Part shown: one piece after another, positions 1 to 14,705 of the stretch
How the letters are laid out: every line of letters starts with the position of its first letter
Numbering within the stretch: position 1 is the first letter of the stretch
NCBI GenBank assembly: GCA_021613535.1
Contig: CP075496.1
Location: 6,448,001-6,512,000, forward strand
Reading direction: 5' to 3'
Source of the DNA: Adineta vaga
Lineage: Eukaryota; Rotifera
Length of the DNA stretch: 64,000 nucleotides
The notes under the pieces: model-generated
Told to the model about the DNA's origin: nothing
The model's input: the letters and a program-made list of their open reading frames with translations, nothing else
Databases searched by the model: none
Program-made: the position numbers and the translations under genes

Positions 1-1662
<1,662 letters not shown>

Positions 1663-1851
1663 AAAGTCATTTTCTTCTTGAATTTTACAGTACAAAAAGA
1701 TTATTTTATTTTCCTCTATGATCCAATAAAGAATTGACTAGAAATAAAAAAAACATACAAAAAAAAAGATTTCTGATAATTTTTATCTTAATGACTTTAT
1801 TTTTACACAGAAATATCATGCAAGAAAGAAGATTAAATAGCACAAAATAAT

Positions 1852-2825
<974 letters not shown>

Positions 2826-3600
2826 GATCAAACCATCTGTCTATCTATGTGTGTGAACGTCACGCAGTTATACAAGGAAAAATGAATATTATCTTTGATT
2901 GCCTCATAGTCACCTATTGAGATAAAACTAAAATAATGATGTCGCTCGTCGACGATCAAGATATAAGAGCACATCGAAAAGTAATACATTTTTTTTTCTT
3001 CTTTCAAATATAGAGGAAGATTATCATCAGTAGTATGGAAATGTAAAACTTATATTAATAATTGAGATATTCTATCACACAAAACAGCTAATCTTACAGT
3101 ATTATGAATAATATTTATAATAATTTCTCATAGACAAAGATTAAATCAAATTTTCTCTCAGACTGTTTGATATTAATTCAAAATTAATTAATCATAACTG
3201 AAAGGCATTACGGATTATTCGTTTTGTGTAATTATGATAATAACAGGCAAGCTTTGTCGCGAAATGGGATTTACTTTGAACAAAAGGTTTATGCAAGAAA
3301 TATTCTTTCATTAATTAATGAATACATTAAAGTGTAAACGGTAATGCACTGTTTTAAACTTTAGATATAAATAGAAAATCTCTTGATAATTAACGATTTA
3401 AATGATAAAAGAAAAGAAAAATTAGAATTCATCTTTCTTTGTCAACTAGAGATGATTAGATATGGTAAAATACAAGTTTATTAAGAAGCAGAAAAACAAA
3501 ACAAACTATGAAGACATCGATTCGTTAAATGTCGTTTTGACAATAACTCAATTCACATTTTTTTTTTATAAAAAAAATTGCACAGCTCTGTTTCTTTCTT
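2826..3600. other. Intergenic region between CRK-like and RAB28
   Basis: AT-rich DNA upstream of the CRK-like start and downstream of the RAB28 stop. A short open frame at 3462-3656 has no homology I recognise and no coding character. I see no RNA gene or repeat. Confidence 0.6.
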
Positions 3601-4531
3601 TTATTGTAAACTACAAATGGATGTACGTGTCGTATTTGATGTTGGTGGTGATTTAATAGGTGTCGATGAATTATTTTGTTCTTGTCGAACAATAGGTGCA
3701 GTTATAATACGTGTTGCATCAGAATCATTTTTCGGTAAAACAATATGCATTAAATGTGCAGTAACTTGTCGAAATAGATTTTCGACTGATTCACCAGTTT
3801 TAGCTGAAACAAAATAAGATAACATATCTCGATCTTTAGCAAAACGTTGATGTCGTTCAGCTTTAACAGCACGTAAATGTTCCAGATCACCTAAATAGAT
3901 TGATATTAAGATAAAAGATATCTTGGTTTTTTTTTATGGAAAAACAAAATCCATACTTTTATTGCCAACAAGTGCAAATAAGGGTTTTCGACTAGCACAA
4001 TATTTGGTTACAGTATGATACCAATCTTCGAGATTTTCAAAACTTTGTAAATTTGTAATGTCATAAACAAGTAAAACAATCTAATACGAAGAAAAAAAAC
4101 AAAGATCAAATACAATTTATATCAACGATTAAATGAAAAGCAAATATACATCTGCGCCAAATATATATTTGTCTAACATGGCACCACCTAACGTTTGTCC
4201 ACCGACATCATTGACAGCCAATGTCACATTGTACGATCCTAACGAATACATTTACATTGTTAATAAGAAAACAAAATCAATGGAATATCATTACGTGTTA
4301 AATTAATACGTTTTAAGTAATAATCAATTCCTAATGTTTGATTATAATCTCGATTGAATGCATCCTTGGAAAATCGTTCCGAGATGGATGTCTATAAGTA
4401 GGAGGAAAAAGATTGTATAGAAAAAAAAACAAATAAACAATAAAGTATGATCTTACTTTCCCAGAACTACCGTCACCAACGAGAACAATTTTCACCTGTT
4501 TTTCGTATGTTTCACCTTCCGAATCCGACAT
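3601..4531 (-). CDS. RAB28: RAB28 small GTPase
   Basis: Atypical, farnesylated Rab GTPase, linked in other animals to cilia and extracellular-vesicle or phagocytic traffic. Exons: 4531-4457, 4391-4295, 4238-4150, 4080-3957, 3890-3601; 224 residues. The start [11 protein letters not shown] matches human RAB28. The P-loop GDGSSGKT (19-26), GGQT of switch II, GNKSDL and VSAKTG guanine motifs are present, as are the RAB28-typical [17 protein letters not shown] and [10 protein letters not shown]. The C-terminus TRTSICSLQ ends in a CaaX box for farnesylation, not the CC/CxC of ordinary Rabs. The usual Trp of the switch II WDIGGQ motif is Asn here (VNDVGGQT), which is unusual because that Trp is nearly invariant in Rabs. 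All splice sites are GT..AG with 48-68 nt introns. Confidence 0.95.
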
Positions 4532-5186
4532 TGAGAATTTAACTTAAATTTCTAAAAATTTCTCGGAATATTCTCATGAAAAGTTCTTATTATATGTTCA
4601 AACGCGCAGCTTGACAATGAAAGTAAACGTTACCATAAGAAGAATATTGCCTTGACATCAACCTCAATCTTTTACTTGGCGACATCTTTCGATTGATTTG
4701 AATTCTCCTTTTTCTTTTTTATCAAGATTACAGATATCATATTTAAAAAATGATAAGTCAAATGAATTTAATTTCAATACATTGTGTACCATACTCTTTC
4801 GATTGAATCCTACTAATTTTTTTGAGTAGAAAGTTGTCATTGAATAGATAGACGAGTGCATATGAATATGTTTATTAAAAATTAAGTGTCATAAACAGAA
4901 TTTGGATTAAATTTAATGAATTCTTGTTCTTGTGTTATTTAGTTTTTATTCTTTTAGATTATTCTTTAATCTAATATTTTAATTCTGTATGAATTCTAAT
5001 ATATATTTAATAAACTTAAATTCAAAAAACTCATTGATCATAAAAATAATTGAGCAATAAAAGCACTTAAAGAAGAATATTTCTGTCATAGATACCTGCT
5101 TTTGATGGAATCTATTTCCTACTTGGTAATTATTTGTTCACGTCAGTGTTATTTCATTCTTTATGTCTGAAGAAGCAAATCAATAG
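4532..5186. other. Non-coding region upstream of RAB28
   Basis: AT-rich sequence with no convincing gene. It should contain the RAB28 promoter. The minus-strand frame at 4664-4861 reads into poly-lysine-like low-complexity sequence and is probably chance. Confidence 0.5.
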
Positions 5187-5537
5187 GGCTATGTCACAAC
5201 GTTTGTGAGGAACAAAGTATTAAGTTTCACCGACTTGCGTCATATATCAAGTACATTAATGAGATGATAGAAAAGGATTCGGAAACAATTGCAGAGTACT
5301 CAACATTCATATTTCATTTAAATATAATTAGTTACTAATTTGTTAGAAGACCTACGAGATTCTTTTGATATAGTTTGTCGACATATGAAACCTGAAAGAA
5401 TTGTCGAAAATAATTCTTTTCAGGTACGTTTCTATTGTATAGAAAAGTTATCGAAGTTTCTCGATCAAGGCAAATTCAATGAACAAATTCTGATCAATAC
5501 GATCTATTATTCAAAAACAATGATTAGAAAGACATGA
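5187..5537 (+). pseudogene. Unrecognised coding remnant, possibly globin-like
   Basis: Two adjoining stretches look coding. The first (5187-5295) follows a CAATAG acceptor and reads FHRLASYIKYINEMIEK; it reaches a possible donor at 5296. The second (5347-5537) reads DLRDSFDIVCRHMKPERI and ends in TAA. The implied 51-nt intron is the right size for this genome, but the reading phases on its two sides differ by one, so a simple join gives a stop after a few codons. A His in FHRL and one 33 residues later in CRHMKP recall the distal and proximal haem ligands of globins, with a helical tail after them. That similarity is weak and I did not find the N-terminal half. No functional assignment is justified. 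Confidence 0.25.
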
Positions 5538-8500
5538 CTTAATTTATGCAAATAAAACTAAGAATTATTCATCACAATTATTTTCAATAATCAATAAATT
5601 GTTGTTTTCGATAAAAAAAAGGATACAGGAATGATGAATTATCTTTGTCAGATTTTTCAATCTGTCACGGCAGAGAACATAAGTTGCCATTTCTTAAAGA
5701 TTTTTAGTTAATTATTTCATATTTAAAGATTAGAAAAATATACATTGCTGATCAAAAGACATTCACTTAATTATTTTTTTTTCGTAAGCAAGTCATATAT
5801 TTACACACAATTATTCTCAACGGAGTCAATAATCATTGAATTATAAATATTAATGAATGTCAAAATGAACCGATGATGAATGAAATAACATGAAATTTTA
5901 ATCGATTTCAAAAATTATTTTTGAAATCTTATGATAAAATATTTATGAAATAATTATCTAAGAATGAATACATAGTCGAAACTTTGAATAATATATATTC
6001 ATGAAAATTACATGTTGAGCACAAAAGAACTGATAGTTTTTTCTAATGGATATGTTTTATGTTCCTGTAAAATATGAACGTAAATACCCGCTGTTATTGT
6101 TGCGTGACACACAAACATTAAATTCACTTCATGAATGAATTTCATCTCTATATATCCTGTAAATAGGTCAAACTAATGTACTGAGAATATCGATCATATA
6201 CATATAGTACAGTTGTTCTAAAGTAAACCATAAGATAAACTTTTTGTGATATAAATCGTTTTCTTTTAATTATAATACTATTAACCAACGATGTGATTTG
6301 ATTAACAAATAATTGAATGAGAAAAAAAATAAACAATACATATAGTCGAAATAATTTCCATGAAAAAAGATCTTGAGTAATTCATATAAAATCAAATATT
6401 CTCTACACAAAACGACTAAAGAAACGAGTACATCTTTGTTCTTTGAATAACAATAAATCAATCATGTTCATTTGTCTTTCTTTCCTCGTCAATCATATTA
6501 GTCAATTGATGTCATCTATGACTTTCGTTTTCCATATTTTCTTTTTCCATATATATCAGGATGTCGAAAGTAATTTAATCATCAGAATAAATATCATGAA
6601 GAAGAAGAAAAAAACTAACACGGCAGAGATCGATAGAAAATATATAAAAAAAAAGCTAAAAAGTCGAACGTAAAAGCAATTATCGACATTGCATGACAAG
6701 TTCCTGTCTATATAGAACAATAAAGAGAACATTTATTCATTTCTTGTAGATCTTTTGATCGATATGAATAAAAGAACAAAAATGTAATATCATTGAAAAG
6801 GGAATTTGATCTTTCTATTTATAAATCAAGAGATAATGTTTTTCACTTCTTAAACTGAAGGTAAGCTTTTGATAATTTGGTTTACTTCTTATGAGAGAGA
6901 GAAAGAGAGAGGAACACGGTGGAGGGTAATTAATTTGTATATAGAACAGAGGATTTCAGATGATTAGCTTGATGAGGTCAATTTGCAATTTGTTGAGATA
7001 AAAACATAGTTCCGTTTTGTTTTATTCTCATATACTTACATTTTGTCGTTGAATATAATTTGATGATACAAAGTCGTTAATAGATAATCTTTCAATCATA
7101 ATCTTAGATTTCCGAATAATTTTATTGAATTTATTTTTCTCTTTAGAATCCTTATGTATTGAATACATAATAGAAAAACAATTTATTGATTTGGTTAATT
7201 AGTAAGTTCATTCGATTATTTCAAATAATAAGATAAAAAAAATGTCTGTACGTTTCAATGAATCCAATTATCTCGATTTGTTGTTTATTGTTTTTAATCA
7301 TGGTGTCTATTAGTTAAACGTTAATGAACTGAGTAGTTTTCTTTTGTCGTCATGTCTAATGTTATCTTTTAAGACGAACAAGTAATGTTAGGAAACAAAT
7401 TAATTTTTTTCTATTCGTATTTCAGAAAGAAAATTATCGACAAAACCCAGATGAATAGTATGATAAACAAATTATTAACATTTCTTATTCATGCGTAATT
7501 AAGTCAGGACGACGAAGTTACAATTCTTATTTACATACTGTAAACAATAGCAAAATCAAGACAACATTTAGTTCTAATATTTTTTCTTCTTCTTCGTTTT
7601 TTTTCTCTCTCTCGAATAATAAGCATCGACCGAGAAAAAAAACTAAACTAAGAGAATCAAAAGAATAGTATCATTTTTGCTTTTAATATAAGCATTTAGA
7701 TTATTGGATTGTTCACTTATCTTCATTTTTCTATTATCTACGTCTTGCGTTTATTCAATTAGAAAAGAAAACGTTAATACGAATTGATATGTGAGTAGTT
7801 TATCACAATATGAAAAGACATTCTATTCAGTATATGTTTAGAAAGATACAAGTTTTTTCTTCAGAAAATCATCCCTATTGATAATACTTATTGTTTGATT
7901 TGCAGATATCTATATAAAGAAAAACATCCGTTTATAAAAATTCTATTCTCTTGTGTTGATAGAGACAAGTATTGATAGATTTCTTTTGTTCGAAATACTT
8001 GTGTACTTTTATTTCTTGTTTTAACCGTATTTGTAGATTCATTGAATAAACTTGCCATATTGATTGATTTCAAGGATGTAATATTCGTCCGATAAGAAAA
8101 ATAAGATCTACAGTATGTTTATTTAATGAGAAGTTAATAAATATTTTAGCGAATTTATTCAAATAGAATGCTTGACATGTAAAGTGGAAAGTGAATTTTG
8201 ATCGACCTCTTTTCTTTTTTAGCGTAGGAAGAAAGAAATCGATGTATCTGTCGTAATGTGAGATTATTATTTATTTAAATGGTACTCAACAAAATCGCAT
8301 ATCGTTTTGTTTTTTTTCTCCGCTAAGCTTTTCTTCTCTATTGATCAAGTGGAAAAAAGTCAGTGATGTAAAACTGACAAAGAATATAATCGAATGAAAA
8401 TCGACGTAACAAGGTTCAGAACAGAGGGATCTAATCGAATTTTTTTGAAGTTGTTTATGATGAACATATTTGATATTTTTTTAAGTTGATCTCAGTTTTT

Positions 8501-9025
8501 ATCTTACTGTACGTAGGCTACAAGATATTTCTTTTTGAATATGAAAAACTCCTATTATCTCATTATGTCCATAAACGCAATAATTGTAATCTTCTTATGT
8601 TTAATGAAAAAAAAAGAAGTATGAGAGAGTCTCGACTATTTAATATTCGATATATTGAATGTAAAATTTTCCTTTTTCTCCTCTCTATTAGAAAATAAGA
8701 CGAGTTGATTACAAAAGTAGTTCTTAACGAAAAAAGGTAAGGTCATTAGATGTTGCTCTTATTATTATTATTGTTGTTGCTGTTCAATGAGAGAGAAGAA
8801 GGAATGAGAGTTGTTGACGATAGGTGGGAAAGTGGCCGGATATGAATGTGCACGACGAGTATCGAGCGGAAAATGAGGAGGAGGCATCTTCCGAAGTTTT
8901 CTTTACTAGAATTCATCTAGGAAAATAAAATATACTCTTCATATACTGTAAAAAAAAGAAGAAAGTGCACTGAGAAAGACTATTAACACAGTGATAGAAA
9001 TAGAAATAGACTAATCTTTTTTTTT
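5538..9025. other. Long non-coding region upstream of the GPCR gene
   Basis: About 3.5 kb of AT-rich DNA with short A/T runs, a GA-rich patch near 6894-6912 and TTA/GTT triplets near 8758-8781. Open frames here are short, begin at non-ATG codons or translate into low-complexity sequence. It is probably regulatory DNA and 5' untranslated sequence for the receptor gene; a pyrimidine tract and TTCCAG at 9035-9044 may be the acceptor of a leader exon. Confidence 0.5.
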
Positions 9026-9175
9026 TTGCTTTTTCATTTTCCAGTGCCACTCACCATTTCATATCCACATCGTGATCTATTCTCATCAGATCTTTATCAG
9101 AATAATGATCATTTTCTTTTACCACTTCCTAATAATACGATCGATTGGTATATAATATCATCTGTCAATTCTGAT

Positions 9176-11249
9176 ATGGTAATTCATTCACCTTCACCGT
9201 CGAATCATCTTAATCTAACAGCAGCACTCATAACAACAACAACAACAGCAACAGTACGAAAAGCCATGTCATTATCTGAAATGTTGCCAATAGCATTAGT
9301 GCTTTCAACTATTGTTATTCTATGTATCTGTGGCAATATTCTCGTTATACTTTCTGTCTTTACATTTCGACCATTACGAACTGTACAGAATTTTTTTATT
9401 GTTTCACTTGCTTTCTCCGATATGTTAGTCGCCATTATAGTTATGCCATTTCATATTGTTACGCATATACTCAATCGTTGGATATTCGGTAAAAAGACTT
9501 TGAATTTTCTAGTATTAGAAACCATAAACTTTTACTTTTACTTTCAGGACAAATTTTCTGTCAAATCTTTGTCACTTCTGATGTACTTCTATGTACTTCA
9601 TCGATATTAAATCTTTGTGCTATAGCAGTAAGTTTAATTGAATTTTCTTTCGATCTAAAAATAGAAAACGAGAACTTTTCAATATTTCCTTAGCTTGATC
9701 GTTATTGGGCTATAAGTGATCCATTGCAATATGCACGCCAACGTACCATACGACGTGTTCTTTTTATGATTATGATTGTTTGGGTTTTATCAGCAACAAT
9801 ATCTATCCCACCTATCATTGCTACTGTTCTTGGTTCACATGAATTACAAAATTTCAATGAATTACAACAATGTGAATTATCAAATAATAAAGTTTATGTT
9901 ATCTATTCAGCTTGTGGTTCATTTTATATTCCTGCCTTAATTATAACTATAGTTTATGCTGAAGTTTTTATTGAAACAAGAAAACGTTTTCGTGAACGAG
10001 CGAAAGGTTTGTTAACTAAATTCAATTTCTTTATATCGTAATTCATTTGAATTTCTTATCTAGCTGCGGAAAAATTAGCGAATGCAACTCGTACTCATAA
10101 AAGTTGTACTGTGATGAGTTGTTTAAATGAACAATCTCAACATAATATTCATCAAAGTTTAACTTCATCAATTCTTAATCCAAACGCTTCCCTGTTAAAA
10201 CATTCGGCATCAAATGGAAGTGGAATAGAAAATTTTAGTACTGATGATGCCGAAGAAATGTTATGTCTTAAACACGAATATGTCAAAACAACTTCATCAG
10301 CAAGTTTTAGTCATAATCCTAATATTAATGTGATGATGATAAATAATCAATTTCTTCAATCTCAACGATCGGATGCGAACAATTCACAAAATTCTTTATT
10401 GATTAATACCGATGAAAATCGAATGAGTAAGTCAAACATGGTTCGATACACTTCTTTTTTTTTCAGAGTATTTTACAGTAAAATACGGATCATTCTAAGC
10501 TTTTATAGAGATTATTCTATTAATTAATACATATCATCGTATTTTCAGGGTAGAAAATATTTCATTCGATTACTAAACATTATCTTTGTATAAATGAAGA
10601 AGAAGAAGAAAGAGAATGTTAAGAATTTCAATACTAATATCATGAGATTTTTCTAACTTGACAATGAAAATGATTTGTTTTTATCTAACACTTAGTCGGT
10701 GATCATTCCGCAGCAAGTGGTGATTTATCAATTCGTACTCCAAGTCCACATTCTATTCGTGAATATAAATTAGACAATGATAATCCAAATCAACAACAAA
10801 ATGCTTCTGTTCAAACAACAGAATATGCCCAAACACAAAAATATTTTCTATTAGAACGTTCAACTAAAGAAATAACTCGTAAAACATTATTTAAAGGCAA
10901 AAGTTTAGCAACATTAATGCATGAACGACAGAAAATATCGTTAACACGAGAACGTCGTCTTTCACGAACACTTGGTATCATCATTAGTGTCTTTCTTCTA
11001 TGTTGGTTACCATTTTTTGTTGTTTATATTCTCTCAGCATTTATCGATGTTCATCAACATATTAAAGAACCAATACCGACATTAATTCTCTGGCTAGGCT
11101 ATGTCAATAGTGCTGTTAATCCGTTGATTTATACGATATTTAACGTCGAATTTCGAATCGCATTTCAACGATTATTATTTCCCAAAATGACGAAAAAAAC
11201 ATCAAATCGTCGATATACAGCGAAAAATAGTAGAACAATAACATTTTGA
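9176..11249 (+). CDS. Biogenic-amine GPCR, type-1 tyramine/octopamine-like receptor
   Basis: Class A receptor for a monoamine, by family tyramine or octopamine, at the neuronal plasma membrane. Exons: 9176-9488, 9548-9627, 9694-10006, 10064-10426, 10696-11249; 540 residues from the first in-frame ATG. An upstream acceptor at 9043-9044 leaves open a longer N-terminus. Features in order: extracellular tail with an NLTA glycosylation site, TM1 [11 protein letters not shown]2 [12 protein letters not shown]3 with the amine-binding Asp in [11 protein letters not shown], then LDRYWAI. TM5 ([20 protein letters not shown]) closely follows insect Oct/Tyr receptors. ICL3 is about 195 residues, Asn/Ser-rich, followed by [18 protein letters not shown] of TM6 and NPLIYTIFN of TM7. 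D2-like dopamine or alpha-2-like receptors are the alternatives; the TM5 and ICL3 edges favour TAR1. Confidence 0.88.
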
Positions 11250-12570
11250 AAAGAAATGAGGAAGATTTTTTTTCTCTTTATGTGAATTGATACATTGGAA
11301 ACAAAAAAGGAAACATTTTCAGTTTATTTAATAATTCAAAAAATAAATATGTACATAGAAAAGTTTTAAAGTCATGTCAAGTTTTAGTTTATCGATTAAA
11401 ATAGAAAGGTAACTTAACATGATTCGAGTGGAAAACCTATTTGTCTCGTTGAATAATCATTGCAAAACACGTCTATTTTTAATTTTTCCTTGAATTTGTC
11501 GACAAAAATTTGAAGTGGAATGAAAGAACATCCTGTCTTAGGAACTAGAATAAAAACATAAGTAAGATAATTTTAAATCATGAAACTTTCTACATATACT
11601 AATTCATTGTTAATTTATCCATAAAATTGTATTCGAAATATTATTTTAATGTTATTTATCTTTCTTATTGATTAGTATGTCTTCATTCATGATAATTAAC
11701 TGTAAAATAATTATGCATTAGAAAAATTACATCTTCGAGGTCATTCACTAGATTTGATTGTAGTTCAAAACATTTGTGAGGTCAAACTCAAAGCACATTC
11801 AATTATTTTTTTACTAAAAATAGTTTTAAAATACAATAGAATTGAGTGCATAATCTATTCTAATGATTTATCTCGCGAATAATTCACAAAAATAACTACA
11901 GGGATTTATTTTACATTAGCCATTTGATTGTGTTCAGTTAAATCCTTTCTGCTATAAAGCTTCATTCCTTACGGGCATTCATTTCGATTAAAAGATCTTT
12001 TTATATAAAACACTAACAACCAAGGGTAAATTAGAATTTTCACATTGTCTCTGTCAAAAGAACTTTCGTAATTGCTTTGTCATTTAATATAATCAAAGTC
12101 ATAGAAGAACTTCATGATCTCATAAAATTTTCTTGTCATCAAGGAAAAAATGAGACTTTTCTCAAATACAGCAAAGCTCTTCAGTTACTTTGCTACTTAT
12201 GTGCTTTAAATAGCGCTCATTGATAGTTTATGAACAAAGAAGTTCACTCTTCTCTTGTATGATAAGAAAATATATATTATTACTAAATACATCAGCAGTT
12301 TTACATTACAATCACTTATTTGTTCATTGCCTCAAGTAACAGACAATTGCTCAATATTATTTATAGAATAGTATTCGGGATGATGACGCTTTATTTTTCT
12401 ACTGTAGAAAACCAAAAACTGATAAATCTACTTATATAAAAAGAAATCACTGAACCATTAGGAGAGTTATATGTTTTATCTCTATAACTACTGAAGACCG
12501 TGTAGATAATTATTCTATGATATTTGTTCCGTTTCTATAAATAAAGAAAATAGATATGGGAGGATTTGTT
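11250..12570. other. Convergent 3' intergenic region
   Basis: Region between the 3' ends of the receptor and the ATP synthase epsilon gene, which converge. Candidate AATAAA signals occur just after the receptor stop (around 11342). I see nothing else. Confidence 0.5.
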
Positions 12571-12832
12571 TTAGAAAAGACTTGAATTACTAGCTGGATG
12601 AAGTAGATCAGTAAGTTTACCACTCTGCCATTTATTAACACGAACATATGATTCTTCACGTTTCATAGCTTCTTTCGCAACAGAAGATTTCAAACATCGA
12701 CGTAATGTTCGTGCACATACAGCTGAATATTGAATATAACTAAATATAAATATACACATGAAGATAAAATGTTGAATATGAACAAAATGAAGATGAAACG
12801 AACTTTAAACCAGCTAAACGCCAATACTGCAT
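12571..12832 (-). CDS. ATP5F1E: Mitochondrial ATP synthase subunit epsilon
   Basis: Small subunit of the F1 central stalk in the mitochondrial matrix. Two exons, 12832-12804 and 12739-12571, give 65 residues. The start MQYWRLAGLNYIQYSAVCARTLR aligns with the animal protein (YWRxAGLxYIxYSxICAxxxR), and the small first exon ends in phase 2 so that the join gives Asn-Tyr. The C-terminus is about 15 residues longer than in vertebrates (51 aa), running through SGKLTDLLHPASNSS. There is no cleavable targeting peptide, as usual for this subunit. The intron is 64 nt. Confidence 0.88.
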
Positions 12833-14604
12833 GTTAGATTATTTTGAATTTCGAAAATAGTAGATAAAAGATAGAATTAGTGGAAAGAAAATAAAAACAA
12901 CAATTCATTCCTTCCACCTACATATTATGATGTTAGATCATGACTGGAGTAAATATCTACCAACCAGATTCTTCCTAGCAGAGATTTTTCAAAGAAGTCG
13001 TCGGTAGATGGTAATAGACGATGCAGATATTAACCTTTCTAGACAAAATTACTACTGAAAAATCAATAATAGTCTAGCATTGTATTGTCAATCATAACTT
13101 TATACTTACAACATCACTACTGAATGAAATATTAAATATATCAGATCTTCTATCTTTTGTATTATGTAAAGACAACGATGCTGTCAATTTTTCTTTATAG
13201 ATCACATACTTAAGACTATATTTTAATACGAGATAAGAATATGGCCAATAAGTAACTGGTAATTCTTCATATACATGTACAGACACACAATTCAGAAGTA
13301 TCGAATGATTTTCTTTGATTCCATATTACTAAATACGCTAGACTCATGAAAAAGAAGTCATTGGTTTTTCTTTTTCTAAAATGCTATTCATTGTCCATGA
13401 CCTTAACTCCGACTTCGAACAAAAATAAGACCTATCAATCTTAATTCTTTGTCATATACTCGATAATTACAACTGCATTACATCGAATTTTATCATGTAT
13501 ATGTTTTTATATACATATCTCTGTGTGCATTGATTGTTGATAAATATCCTAAAGGTGTGAAGAAGTGTTGTTCATATTAGCTTTCAATCGAGCTATTATT
13601 TTCAAGCAAAAGTAAAGCGGATGTTTAAACTTCTTCCGGTTTGTGTAACATATCCTTGCGTTCTATACAATAGGATGGCAGCATTGACATTGTTGCTGGA
13701 ATTCGTAAATGATTAACAAACATCGTTTCTTATTTCACGTTCAACTTCTAAAGAAGAATCAAGCTACTGCGAGAAAGAAAATTTTTCTCTGTTCGTCAGT
13801 TTTTTTTTCAAATAGGTAAGCAATATGTATTGAGATTTTGTCATGTTCAATCAACAAAAGAATAAATGGGAACAAGCAGAAAAAAAATCTATGAAGTACT
13901 ATCATCATTGATGATATTTTTTCACAGCAAATTGTGAAAAAAAGATATTGCTTGAAATGAATTTGAAGTCTTTTATGATCTAATCATCACTAAACTAGAC
14001 AGAAATTTTGATTAAACTAAACAAATATCAAACGTCTTATGAGAAAATGATTGGCGTTCGTTTTTCAATCGCAGTCAATTTCAATATGATTGGTAGAAAA
14101 TCGATTTTTCTTTCTTTCTCTTACGTTCATCGTTTATATGTGTACTCCTCCTTCGCACAAGAGATTAAATATTTGTCATTAGTAATGTCGACGAGTAATG
14201 CAAGCTTTCTCTCTCTCTCTCTCTATTATCCATTACTACTAACAAAGAATAACGAAAGAGAGAGAAAAAAGAATAAACTAATGGATCAATTGTCTCTTTT
14301 TTTTCTCTTTAGCGTCGGTAAAACAAAAGCTAAACGGTAGCAAAAAAAGAAACGAGACGTTGAACTTTGTCGAACGTGATTCGTGGAGAAGAATATTTGT
14401 TGTACAAGTAAAACGAGCAATCAGCGAACGAAACGACAAGACAGACAAAAGGCAACGACAATCGATTGTTTACTTGAACATCATGATGATATGACCGTGT
14501 ACTATATACAAAATATATAGACAGAAAAAAACCTGTTGTTCAACTCTCTCTTTTTTCCCAAGACTTTACTTTCTTCTTCTGACAACTTCGAAAAACGAAC
14601 CTCA
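12833..14604. other. Intergenic region with one unassigned open frame
   Basis: Mostly non-coding. A minus-strand frame at 13092-13310 encodes a non-repetitive stretch containing SVHVYEELPVTYWPYSYLVLKY and ends just past a consensus GTAAGT donor near 13111, but no start or partner exon was found, so it is either a remnant or chance. The plus frame at 14008-14340 spans simple CT/GA repeats and is not believed. Confidence 0.4.
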
Positions 14605-14705
14605 ATGAACAATATTAACAACGAGAATATTATACAAACTCATACATTTATTCAACAAATGCATACGAACGACGATACAAATATGACTACCAATGATTTT
14701 GACAG
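14605..14705 (+). CDS. Candidate upstream exon of the sim gene
   Basis: A short open exon that begins with ATG (MNNINNENII) and ends at the donor ACAG|GTATGT at 14706. It leaves two bases (AG) that join in frame to the sim exon whose acceptor ends at 17719, giving Arg-Ile-Glu-Ala before the canonical MKEKSK start. The result would be a 37-residue Asn/Thr-rich N-terminal extension. The intervening 3.0 kb intron is far longer than others here, so this may instead be a 5' untranslated exon or coincidence. Confidence 0.35.

Noticed and set aside
14008-14340. 110-residue plus-strand frame
   Set aside because: Begins at a non-ATG codon, crosses CT and GA simple repeats, and has no partner exon or similarity.
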